A stretch of DNA of 64,000 nucleotides from Persephonella hydrogeniphila. Lineage in GTDB: Bacteria > Aquificota > Aquificia > Aquificales > Hydrogenothermaceae. The stretch's first letter is position 1. Each line of letters begins with the position of its first letter. The DNA lies in contig NZ_OBEI01000005.1 in NCBI RefSeq assembly GCF_900215515.1, positions 50,429 through 114,428 of the forward strand. The letters are read 5' to 3'. A model generated the notes under the pieces. It searched no databases. It was not told where the DNA came from and saw nothing but the letters and a program-made list of their open reading frames with translations. Shown piece by piece: positions 8,571 to 17,233 of the stretch. The position numbers and the translations under genes were made by a program.

Positions 8571-9517
8571 TCTGCTCTCCTTAATGTGATTTCTCCTGAA
8601 TAAAAATCTTTTATCTTATTATCGGTAAATACCCTTATTCCTCCTGAGGAGTTTAGTCCAACAAGAACTCCTTCAATCCCTTCATCTACAAGCTTTACTC
8701 TTTCTCCCTTCCACAAAAGACTTTTGTCTACTTCTTCAATCACTTTTTTCCTATCAAATTCTTCAACAAGATTTTCTATCTCTGATAGTATCTTTCCAAA
8801 TAAACTTTTCCTGTCATACTCTTTTCCAGTTTCTATTTTCAGAGATGTAGCTGTTTCTTTCAGTTCTTGTAAATCTTTTAAGTCATGGTTTATATTTATA
8901 CCTATACCTGCCACAAGTTTGTATAGATAGTTTCCCTCAAACTCTGTTTCTATAAGAAAACCTGCAAGTTTTTTATTGTTTAAATAAAGGTCATTAGGCC
9001 ATTTTATATTAATCTTTAAACCTGTTTCTTTTTCTATTGCTTTTTTTACTCCAACAGGAAAGATAAAAGAAAAGGTCATAAGCTCATTTATAGGAATATT
9101 CCTATTTAGGACTATGGAGAAATAAAGGCCTTTCCCCTCAACAGATAGCCATTTTCTACCTTTCCTGCCTTTTCCTCCTGTCTGTGTTTCTGCGAGAACT
9201 ACTGTTCCGTCTTCTAACTCTTCTTTTTTTGCAAATATATTTGTGGAGTTTATCTGTTTGAAAAATATGTAGTTTTTACCGAGCCACCTTGTTTTCAGGA
9301 TACTTTCTATCTCTGTACAGAGTAAATAATTTGTTGTTTTTTCTAATCGGTATCCTTTCCTTTCATGTTTTATTTTGTAGCCTAAATCTTCAAGTTTTTT
9401 TATTCTTTTCCAGACAGCTGTTCTTGAAATTCCAAGAGTGGCAGAGAGTTTTTCTCCAGATACAAGCTCTCCCCTTATCGCTTCTAAGATCTTCTTATCT
9501 ATTTTATCAATAATCAT
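8567..9517 (-). CDS. birA: Biotin-protein ligase / biotin operon repressor (two-domain BirA)
   Basis: 316 residues. An N-terminal winged helix-turn-helix (LVSGEKLSATLGISRTAVWKR region, about 17-60) precedes the ligase domain. The biotinyl-AMP loop reads GGKGRKGRKW (GRGRxGR in E. coli) and is followed by a LYFSIVL strand. KWPNDLY and GIGININ are conserved ligase motifs. A C-terminal SH3-like domain follows. It attaches biotin to carboxyl carrier proteins, and the DNA-binding domain suggests it also represses biotin genes. It heads a four-gene coupled operon whose other members have no obvious biotin role. Confidence 0.93.
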   Translation of the reverse strand: MIIDKIDKKILEAIRGELVSGEKLSATLGISRTAVWKRIKKLEDLGYKIKHERKGYRLEKTTNYLLCTEIESILKTRWLGKNYIFFKQINSTNIFAKKEELEDGTVVLAETQTGGKGRKGRKWLSVEGKGLYFSIVLNRNIPINELMTFSFIFPVGVKKAIEKETGLKINIKWPNDLYLNNKKLAGFLIETEFEGNYLYKLVAGIGININHDLKDLQELKETATSLKIETGKEYDRKSLFGKILSEIENLVEEFDRKKVIEEVDKSLLWKGERVKLVDEGIEGVLVGLNSSGGIRVFTDNKIKDFYSGEITLRRAE

Positions 9518-9561
9518 AATAATAAAATATACTATCTATTAACGGAGATTTCACCTACAGC

Positions 9562-11238
9562 TCATTTGCATACCACAGCATTTCTTCCCATTTTCTTTGC
9601 TGTATAAAGATTTTTATCTGCTTTTTCTAAAAGTTCTTTTATTGTCATACCTTCTTTATACTCCGTCACCCCTGCACTTACAGTTATCTTTATTCCTTTT
9701 TCTTCGCAGAATGTTTTTTCTTCAATTTCTTTTCTGAAGTTTTCTATCTTGTTACACGCATTTTTAAGGTCTGAAGACGGCATAACCACCACAAACTCTT
9801 CTCCCCCGTATCTTGATGTACAGTCGGAACTTCTAAATGCTTTTTTAAATATCTCAGAAAACTGTTTTAAAACACAATCCCCTATTAGATGCCCGTATGT
9901 ATCGTTTATATCTTTAAAGTAATCTAAATCAATTATTGCCACAGAGACAGGAATATTCTGTGTATGGGATTTCTTAATAGATTTTCTCAGATACTCAAAC
10001 AGATATTTCCTGTTGTACAGACCTGTGAGAGGATCTGTTAATGCTTTTGTTTTTAGTTCCCTTTTTTCCCTTTCCATAAATTCGTAATTCAGTTCTCTCT
10101 CTAAACTAACAGCAAGGGCATACTTTATATGCTTAAAAAGTAAACTGAGAAACTCTACATCTTTGTCTGATAGCTTTTTTCCGAAGATATATATATCTCC
10201 TATTTTGTCTTTCTCTGTTTCAAGTGTTTCTTTGTAAACATAACTGTCAAAATGAACACTTTCTGTTAAAAACTCCTTTTTTAAAGTTTTCCCGTCGTTT
10301 ATCTCTACAACTAAAATCTCTTTTACAGGAACAGAAGGGGATTTACCTGTGACAACAATTTTTTCAACTGTAGGTATCTCTTTTTTTATGTTTTCAAACA
10401 GGGTCTCAGCGATAATACTAAACTCAGAAGATGATAAAACAGAGCGGTAAACCCTTTTTAGAAGATCATCAAGTTTATTTAAAGTAAAAACATTACTCTC
10501 CTTCTCATCAAGCATATAAAGACCACAATCAAGATTTCTTAAACGCTCGATAATCGGTTTTATCATACCTTTTTTGATAATACTTCCGTGCTGCGGGGCT
10601 ATCAGTTCAGGTTCTTTTTCTTCAATTTTATCAAGCGCATGGTTAAGAATTATTCTGCTTGGCATGTAATGTTTATGAAAGAGCTCAACACCTTCATAGT
10701 ACTCTTCATCATCCTCTGCAAACAGGAAAAATCTATCTGAAATAGAGCCAAAAATATCGCTTGAAAAAAGTGTTTTTGTTTTTTTGTCATAGGTACAGAA
10801 AGCTCCCGGAAAATGGGCATAAGGTGTAAAAACAAACTCTAACTCTCTACTTTCTGTTTTTAGCCTCCAGTTATGCTGGTCTATAAGATAGAAAGGTGTC
10901 TTCCACTGGTAATGCTTAAGCAATGTTTTTGTTCTCCAATGGGTTACTACAAATCTTTTTCCTTTTGGAAAAAGGGATTCAAGTGTAGAGTAGCATCCTA
11001 CAATATCCGGATCCTGATGGTGCATAATAATATACTTGATATTTCTCAGAGGTATTACCTGAAATATCTTTTCCAGAACCACAGGGAAAGTGATCATACT
11101 TCCCGGGTCAATCAGTACACTGCTTTCTCCATCTCTTATCAGATATACATGGCACTGAAATGGATCATTGGGAACAACATATCCTACCCAGAAAACATCT
11201 TCTGCTATCTCTAAAGGTTTTGTTAAATCTACAGACAT
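9562..11238 (-). CDS. Metallo-beta-lactamase/ODP-type domain fused to diguanylate cyclase
   Basis: 558 residues, start supported by GGAG seven bases before the ATG. Residues 1-240 form a metallo-beta-lactamase fold of the flavodiiron/ODP type: HHQDPD at 73-78, His142 (AHFPGA), Asp161 (SSDIFGS) and His217 (PQHGS) line up with the diiron ligands of flavodiiron proteins, with Glu replaced by Asp76 and the neighbouring His by Ile79. A linker (240-390) leads to a GGDEF domain with GGEEF at 478-482 and an RSSD inhibitory site at 469-472. No flavodoxin domain and no membrane helix. It should make c-di-GMP in response to O2, NO or a related signal bound at the diiron site; that role is inference. Confidence 0.9.
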   Translation of the reverse strand: MSVDLTKPLEIAEDVFWVGYVVPNDPFQCHVYLIRDGESSVLIDPGSMITFPVVLEKIFQVIPLRNIKYIIMHHQDPDIVGCYSTLESLFPKGKRFVVTHWRTKTLLKHYQWKTPFYLIDQHNWRLKTESRELEFVFTPYAHFPGAFCTYDKKTKTLFSSDIFGSISDRFFLFAEDDEEYYEGVELFHKHYMPSRIILNHALDKIEEKEPELIAPQHGSIIKKGMIKPIIERLRNLDCGLYMLDEKESNVFTLNKLDDLLKRVYRSVLSSSEFSIIAETLFENIKKEIPTVEKIVVTGKSPSVPVKEILVVEINDGKTLKKEFLTESVHFDSYVYKETLETEKDKIGDIYIFGKKLSDKDVEFLSLLFKHIKYALAVSLERELNYEFMEREKRELKTKALTDPLTGLYNRKYLFEYLRKSIKKSHTQNIPVSVAIIDLDYFKDINDTYGHLIGDCVLKQFSEIFKKAFRSSDCTSRYGGEEFVVVMPSSDLKNACNKIENFRKEIEEKTFCEEKGIKITVSAGVTEYKEGMTIKELLEKADKNLYTAKKMGRNAVVCK

Positions 11239-11260
11239 CTGAGGTCTCCAGTGATCTTTT

Positions 11261-13291
11261 TTAGATAAATGCTTTTAGATTTTGCTTTTCTATAATAAGC
11301 TCTTCAATTTTCTTAGGTTTTGACAGGTAATAACCCTGTGCATTTTTGATTCCTACCTCTCCTAATACTTCCAAAATAGAATCGTTTTCTACAAATTCTG
11401 CAACAGTTTCAACACCAAGATTTTGAGACATTGAAGAGATTGCCTTTACTACCTTTTTGATAAACTTTCTATGTGCAATCTCCTTTATTAAGGTTCCATC
11501 TATCTTAACCACATCCAGTATTCCTTTCTCTGCAAGGTCTGCCACAACTCTTAAAGAAGAATACCCTGTTCCAAAATCATCTATTGCTATATGAATTTTT
11601 TTATTTTCCATATGTATATCTTTTAATATAGATATATCCTCTATAAGCCTTTGTTCCGTTATCTCAAATGTGATATAAAAATCTTTCATGCTGTCTAAAA
11701 ATACAGATAAATTCTCCAGAAACTCTTTTGAAGTAAGAGACTCAGAACTTATATTCAAAAACAGGCTGTCTGATACCTTTTTTATAAAACCTTTTTTCTC
11801 CAAAACTTTTTCCAGAACAGTACTATCTAACTGACTTATTAGACCAAAGTCATATATGAGGTCTATAAAAACACCTGCTGGTATTAGTTTGTCCTCACTA
11901 TCTTTTATTCTGGCAAGCACCTCAAGATGTTTAATCTGTTTACTGACAACGTCGTATATAGGCTGGAAGACAACATCTACTTCTTTTTTATCTAACTTTG
12001 ATTTTATATACGCACTGTCCCTGTATATCTTATTCAGCCATTGACGTATCTCTTCTTTGTCTTCCTCGCTCACAACTATATATACGCTGTTTGATGTACT
12101 TTTAGCCTTTTCTTTCAAGTGGTGCAGTATCTTTACAAGATCTTCGTATGTATTCTCTGAATATTTATCAAGTTCCATAGCAGATATTGTCACTTTTATA
12201 TCTGTTGAATGGCCGTTAAGCCTGTAACTTTTTTCTACAAGTTTTTTTATATCCTGAACTGTTTTTTCCAATTTTTTATTATCAATATCAACAGCAAACA
12301 TATAAAAATTTGCTGTTGAACCTTTTACATATAAAAAGTTTTTCCTCTTATCCTTTAAATACTCGTGAAGAGTATTATCTATCTGCTTTAGGATTTTGTT
12401 AACCTTACTTTCAGAGTAAATCTTGTTTAAACCCCTCAGATTCTTTACATCTATAAGGAATAAAATACCTCTATCAAATATCTCCTCCATATACTTAGTC
12501 AATTTAAAAAGATTCGTTTCTGCATCTGCGTAAGTTGAAAAGTACAGCTCAGATAGGACTTTCGCCAGCTTAAAGATGTTGTTTGAGAACTCTTTAAAGG
12601 CAATATACGCGTCTTTATACTTCCGGTTCATATAAAAGACAAAAAAAGAGTTAGCCATTTCATGAATTATAGAGTGGAGATTTTCTATATACCTGCATAG
12701 ATTTGCATCCATACAGGCCATTATACTTTCAGGATAGAAAAGGTACTTTTGAAAATCACAGGATTTTGCATCTTCAAGGGGAAATTCATCTAACTTATCC
12801 TCTTTTATCGCCTTTACAATTTTCTTTATATAGGGGATGTGTGCTTTATACAGTAAAAATTCTTTAAAAACCGAATTCTCTATATTTTCTAACTGGTATA
12901 TCTCATTTTTAATATACTCTTTTGCTATTATATTCTCTAACTGTTCTATATACTCCTTCAGCTGTAATAAAAACTCTTTTGAGTTTATCTCTTTTTCAAT
13001 AGAAACCCGTTCTAACAGTCTTGTTTTTATAAGTTCTATATTACGGGAAACTATTATGTAAGGAATCTCCATCCTATGGTAAAGCTGCTTTATTTTTTCT
13101 CTATTAAGCTGTGAACTTTCTGGGAAACTTTTGAGATACTCTGTGATAAGATCTTTCTGCTCGTCAATTAGCTGTTTTAGAAGTTTTTTATTTTTTATAA
13201 AACTTGCGGTTTTATCTTCATTCAGAATATCCTGTTCTACTTCATCAAATACTTTAGGTAAAATCTCTTCAAGCACCTGTATATACCTCAA
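11261..13291 (-). CDS. Helical/CZB-like sensor with degenerate GGDEF and EAL phosphodiesterase
   Basis: 676 residues. The first 250 are helical. Residues 148-215 carry His151, Cys178 (KSCDF), His206 and His210 (HSIIH), spaced like the zinc ligands of CZB domains. The GGDEF-like domain (270-410) is degenerate: the signature position reads KGSTANFY, so no cyclase activity is expected. The EAL domain follows; EAL itself reads EVL at 457-459 but keeps the Glu, and DDFGTGYSSL is intact, so c-di-GMP hydrolysis is likely. The start is uncertain: the TTG at 13291 follows AAAGGAG by ten bases. It lies 22 bases upstream of the ODP-GGDEF gene, so an opposing cyclase and phosphodiesterase are co-transcribed. 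Confidence 0.85.
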   Translation of the reverse strand: MRYIQVLEEILPKVFDEVEQDILNEDKTASFIKNKKLLKQLIDEQKDLITEYLKSFPESSQLNREKIKQLYHRMEIPYIIVSRNIELIKTRLLERVSIEKEINSKEFLLQLKEYIEQLENIIAKEYIKNEIYQLENIENSVFKEFLLYKAHIPYIKKIVKAIKEDKLDEFPLEDAKSCDFQKYLFYPESIMACMDANLCRYIENLHSIIHEMANSFFVFYMNRKYKDAYIAFKEFSNNIFKLAKVLSELYFSTYADAETNLFKLTKYMEEIFDRGILFLIDVKNLRGLNKIYSESKVNKILKQIDNTLHEYLKDKRKNFLYVKGSTANFYMFAVDIDNKKLEKTVQDIKKLVEKSYRLNGHSTDIKVTISAMELDKYSENTYEDLVKILHHLKEKAKSTSNSVYIVVSEEDKEEIRQWLNKIYRDSAYIKSKLDKKEVDVVFQPIYDVVSKQIKHLEVLARIKDSEDKLIPAGVFIDLIYDFGLISQLDSTVLEKVLEKKGFIKKVSDSLFLNISSESLTSKEFLENLSVFLDSMKDFYITFEITEQRLIEDISILKDIHMENKKIHIAIDDFGTGYSSLRVVADLAEKGILDVVKIDGTLIKEIAHRKFIKKVVKAISSMSQNLGVETVAEFVENDSILEVLGEVGIKNAQGYYLSKPKKIEELIIEKQNLKAFI

Positions 13292-13440
13292 GCTCCACCA
13301 GCTCCTTTAAGAACTTTGAAGCATTATTCTTATATAAATACTACACTAATAAAATAATATTCGGTTTAAATATTTGCAAGCATTTATTATGAATAATAGC
13401 TCTTCATTAAGAATAATTCATTGATATCTGATAAGAAAAT

Positions 13441-15909
13441 TCACTTTCCTGAAACAGATCTTTCATAATGTTTCTTCACTATCTCAAATACACTGTGGGA
13501 CAGAAAATCAAACGTATACTCCCATGCCTGATTAATCTCCTCTGGCAAGTCGAATATTCTCTCAAAAGCATCCCTGAAAGAAGATGTAATTCTGCTCTGG
13601 AAAATCGGTTGTATTTTCAGTTTTATGTATATATCTGCTATCTCTTCTGTTAAAAGCTGAGCTTTTTCCCAGTCTGCTGGACTGTTTATAAAAACATCAA
13701 AAAGCTCTTTCATCTTAACAGCAAGTTCATCAAGAAGATCCTCTCCTATAGTTATATTTTCTATGACTACAGAACTGTAACCTAACTCTACAGCCTCATC
13801 TAAAAAGTTTTTAACCTGTGGATATGTTTCCTTTACCTTCTGGTATACTTCATCTGAAAGCCTGTAAATTCTCTTTTTCTTAGCCTTTATATAAACAGCA
13901 GAAAATTTAAGTTCTGGTTCTTTAGAAACAGGGTCGACTGCATCTGATACAAGTATATTTGTAGGAAAGTGGTAAATTTTCCCATAACCAAATGGTGCAA
14001 AAGCAACTCCTCTTTTTATCTTTCCTACCTTCGCTTTTATATATATCTGACCTCTTACTGACCTTATATTTATATAATCGTTATCAAATATACCCAGTTC
14101 TAAAGAATCTTCATCGTTTAACAAAATAAAAGGTTCTGTCTCATCCCTTAATAATTCCAGTGCCTTTCCTGTTCTTGTCATCGTATGCCACTGTTTTTTC
14201 GTTCTTCCTGTTGTAAGGACAATAGAATAAGGATAATCCGTGTTATCTGCAGCTGGAGTATAGACTGCTCTATTGAATCTGGCTTTATCGGATTCTGTAG
14301 GGAACTTTTTATCCCTGTAAAGCCATTTTCCTCCCCATTTTTTTGGGAGATCTTCATAATTCCAGTCAGATATATCGCACAGTCTTCCTTTAGTTGTTTT
14401 CTTGTACTCATCAAATATCTCACGGGAGTTTTTATAAGGGAAAAACTCCTCCCATCCCATCTCCTTTGCTACTAAACAGAATATCTCCCAGTCATGTTTA
14501 CACTGGGAAGGAGGCTCTGAAAAAGGTCTGTTGTAAGTGATTGTTCTATCAGAACCTGTCATCACCCCTTCCTTTTCTCCCCACTGGGAAGCAGGAAGTA
14601 CAAGATTTGCATAATCGACACTGTCTGTCAGATAAGCATCCTGAACTATGACAAATGTATTTCTAAGTGCTTTCCAGAACTTGTTCAGATTTGGCATTGT
14701 TACTGCCGGATTTGTACAGACTATCCAGAACAGTTTTATATCTCCTGATATTATCTTATCAACAGCTTCAACTATCGTCATACCCGGATTTTCCTTTATA
14801 CTTCCCTCTGGTATTCCCCAGAATTTTTCCATGTATCTTCTGTCTTCTGAATTTCTTACATCTCTGTATCCCGGAAGACCGTTTACCAGATAACCTACTT
14901 CTCTACCTCCCATAGCATTAGGTTGCCCCGTCAAGGAAAAAGGACAACCTTTCTCATTTATTCTTCCTGTTGCAAGATGAACATTTATCAACGAAAGATT
15001 TTTCATAGTTCCGTTTGTAGATTGGTTAAATCCCATAGTCCAGAAGGATATAATCTTTTTACTAAAGGCATATATTTCTGCAAGTTTGTAAATCAAGCTT
15101 TCTTTTATACCACATATCTTTGAAGCTATCTCAGGAGGATATTTGTACGCCTCTTCTAACGCTTCACTGAAATTCTGTGTATGTTTCTTAATAAAATCAA
15201 AATCTATCCAGCCTTTCTTTTCAAGCAGATACAGGATACTGTTAAAAAGAACTGTATCTGTACCGGGATTTATATCAACCCATATATCAGCCTTTTCAGC
15301 TGTAGCAGTGAATACAGGATCTATAACAACTATTTTAGCCTGTGGCAGCTCTTTTTTTCTTTTTAAAACTCTTTTAAACAAAACAGGATGTGTCCATGCT
15401 GCGTTTGAACCGGCAAAAATAAAAGCATCTGCATCATCTATATCCTCGTAGCTTCCTGGAGGACCGTCAGAACCAAAAGACAGCTTATAGCCCATAACAG
15501 CAGATGCCATACACAGCCTCGAGTTTGCATCTATATTATTTGTCTTCACAAATCCTTTTACAAACTTGTTAATCAGATAACTGTCCTCAGTTGTTAACTG
15601 TCCAGATATATAAAAGTAATTTTCGTCTGGTTTGTTCTCTTTCAGTTTTGAAGCAATTATCTTTACAGCCTCTTCCCAGCTTATCTCTCTAAACTGCTCT
15701 TTTTTATTTTCCCTGTACAGAGGCGAAGGTACACGTCCTATATTCATTACCTTCGGAAACGGAATCGGTTTAAGACAAAGATCTCCCTTCGTTGCAGGAT
15801 GAGATTTATCTCCTCTTATTTTTACTCTTCCTTTTTTATCCTTAAATATCTCAAGACCACACCCAACACCACAGTATGGACATTGCGCAGTGGCCAGTAT
15901 TTCCTCCAT
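13441..15909 (-). CDS. nasA: Assimilatory nitrate reductase, molybdopterin catalytic subunit
   Basis: 822 residues; a site (GAGGAG) precedes the ATG. The N-terminus binds one [4Fe-4S] cluster through Cys10, Cys13, Cys17 and Cys45. Cys133 in SRLCMASAV is the expected molybdenum ligand, as in NapA/NarB/NasA enzymes. There is no Tat signal, so it is cytoplasmic. Placed after narK and nirA in one operon, it should reduce nitrate to nitrite for ammonium formation. About 144 C-terminal residues (679-822), mostly helical, go beyond the usual molybdopterin dinucleotide-binding end and have no recognisable motif. A formate dehydrogenase alternative is unlikely given the neighbours. Confidence 0.9.
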   Translation of the reverse strand: MEEILATAQCPYCGVGCGLEIFKDKKGRVKIRGDKSHPATKGDLCLKPIPFPKVMNIGRVPSPLYRENKKEQFREISWEEAVKIIASKLKENKPDENYFYISGQLTTEDSYLINKFVKGFVKTNNIDANSRLCMASAVMGYKLSFGSDGPPGSYEDIDDADAFIFAGSNAAWTHPVLFKRVLKRKKELPQAKIVVIDPVFTATAEKADIWVDINPGTDTVLFNSILYLLEKKGWIDFDFIKKHTQNFSEALEEAYKYPPEIASKICGIKESLIYKLAEIYAFSKKIISFWTMGFNQSTNGTMKNLSLINVHLATGRINEKGCPFSLTGQPNAMGGREVGYLVNGLPGYRDVRNSEDRRYMEKFWGIPEGSIKENPGMTIVEAVDKIISGDIKLFWIVCTNPAVTMPNLNKFWKALRNTFVIVQDAYLTDSVDYANLVLPASQWGEKEGVMTGSDRTITYNRPFSEPPSQCKHDWEIFCLVAKEMGWEEFFPYKNSREIFDEYKKTTKGRLCDISDWNYEDLPKKWGGKWLYRDKKFPTESDKARFNRAVYTPAADNTDYPYSIVLTTGRTKKQWHTMTRTGKALELLRDETEPFILLNDEDSLELGIFDNDYINIRSVRGQIYIKAKVGKIKRGVAFAPFGYGKIYHFPTNILVSDAVDPVSKEPELKFSAVYIKAKKKRIYRLSDEVYQKVKETYPQVKNFLDEAVELGYSSVVIENITIGEDLLDELAVKMKELFDVFINSPADWEKAQLLTEEIADIYIKLKIQPIFQSRITSSFRDAFERIFDLPEEINQAWEYTFDFLSHSVFEIVKKHYERSVSGK

Positions 15910-15913
15910 TGTT

Positions 15914-17224
15914 TTACTCCTCTATAGGCTTGTTTATTTCTTTTCCATAAGCTTTCCACAAAATAGACGATATAATAATTGCAGAGATGGCAAGAATTAC
16001 ATAAACGATAAATCCTTTGGAGTACCCTAAAACCCCATGGGCTTCAACAAACAACCCTAATATTGGAGGAACGACAAATCCACCGAAAGCCCCCAGACCA
16101 CCAACCCATCCAGCAGCCCCTCCTGTTGCGTGGGGAACGTATTTAGGAACCAGTTTAAAAATAGCTCCATTTGCTATTCCCATTCCTGCTCCCATAAGAA
16201 TTTCACCAGAAAGAGAAACAACGAAATTTGTATTACCACCAATAATAATCACAATAGCTCCAACAAGAACCATACTGAAAGCAATAATAGAAACAAGCTC
16301 TCCTCCTATTTTGTCAGAAACCCATCCCCCAAATATTCTGATCACCGAAGCAAGTAGTGAAAAACCAAAAGCCATTAAAAGACCTGCATGTCTTACTTCC
16401 ATATCATAAGACTGCACCCAAAAAACAATAAACCATCCTGTAAGGGCTAAAAAACCACCAAACGAAGTAAAATAAAGAGCTACAAGAGCCCATGTTTCTA
16501 TATGTCTTGCAGAGTTCTTTAAAGACTCTATTAAACTACCTGTAGGTATAAGCTCCTGTCCAAGCTCTTTTGCTTTTTTAATTGCTTCTTCTCTTGGAAT
16601 ACCTGCCTTTATCAGCTGAAAATAGGGGGCATCTTTGGCAAACAATGTATACATAACTGTTCCTATCAGCAGGAAACCAAACCACAGAATATATGAGGTT
16701 GTCAGACCTATTTCTTTAAGAGCAAAAGGTAAAATCATTCCAAATATTCCAGGGGCAAGGTTACCTACACCAGCATAAATCCCTAATGCAAACCCCTGTT
16801 TACTCTCAGGAAACCAGTACGCAGTTTGTGCTATTCCAACAGAAAATGTAGCTATTCCACAACCACTCAAAAATCCAAAAAAGAGTATCAACCAGTACAT
16901 CCATGGCTCTAAATTTGGATAGTAAAGGTATAAAAGTGTTGATAATCCAGCCATTCCAATAACAGAGAGAACAAGAAGTGTTGCAAGTGGTATTTTACCT
17001 CCTACTTTGTCTACCCATGCAGCAAATGGTATTCTGAGGAGAGAACCTGTCAGATTAGGTGCAGCAACAAGCAGCCCCAAAAGAAAGCCTGACAGACCTA
17101 AAATCTCTTTTAGATTTTTTGCCACAGGTCCATACAGAGAAACTGCAGCAAATCCGATAAAAAAACCAAAAGTAGCCATAACAAGTCCTATTGTAGGACT
17201 ACCTTTTACTTTAAAACTTTCCAT
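15914..17224 (-). CDS. narK: MFS nitrate/nitrite transporter (NarK/NasA family)
   Basis: 436 residues with about twelve membrane helices. The nitrate-nitrite porter signatures are visible: GLLVAAPNLTGSLLRIPFA with its helix-2 Arg, a glycine-rich stretch GIYAGVGNLAPG, and a second glycine-rich stretch GGAAGWVGGLGAFGGF late in the protein. It moves nitrate into, or nitrite out of, the cell; within nirA-narK-nasA it most likely imports nitrate. GGGGAG precedes the ATG. Gaps to neighbours are 4 and 9 bases, so it belongs to one transcript. A large open frame on the opposite strand (16017-16409) is a shadow. Confidence 0.93.
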   Translation of the reverse strand: MESFKVKGSPTIGLVMATFGFFIGFAAVSLYGPVAKNLKEILGLSGFLLGLLVAAPNLTGSLLRIPFAAWVDKVGGKIPLATLLVLSVIGMAGLSTLLYLYYPNLEPWMYWLILFFGFLSGCGIATFSVGIAQTAYWFPESKQGFALGIYAGVGNLAPGIFGMILPFALKEIGLTTSYILWFGFLLIGTVMYTLFAKDAPYFQLIKAGIPREEAIKKAKELGQELIPTGSLIESLKNSARHIETWALVALYFTSFGGFLALTGWFIVFWVQSYDMEVRHAGLLMAFGFSLLASVIRIFGGWVSDKIGGELVSIIAFSMVLVGAIVIIIGGNTNFVVSLSGEILMGAGMGIANGAIFKLVPKYVPHATGGAAGWVGGLGAFGGFVVPPILGLFVEAHGVLGYSKGFIVYVILAISAIIISSILWKAYGKEINKPIEE

Positions 17225-17233
17225 TTTGCTCCC

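Noticed and set aside
13421..13434. FNR-like word TTGATATCTGATAA upstream of the CZB-GGDEF-EAL gene
   Set aside because: The left half matches but the right half differs at three of five positions, so it is not counted as a box.
16017..16409. 130-codon open frame antisense to narK
   Set aside because: Proline-rich, low-complexity shadow of the transporter's coding strand with no family signal or binding site.
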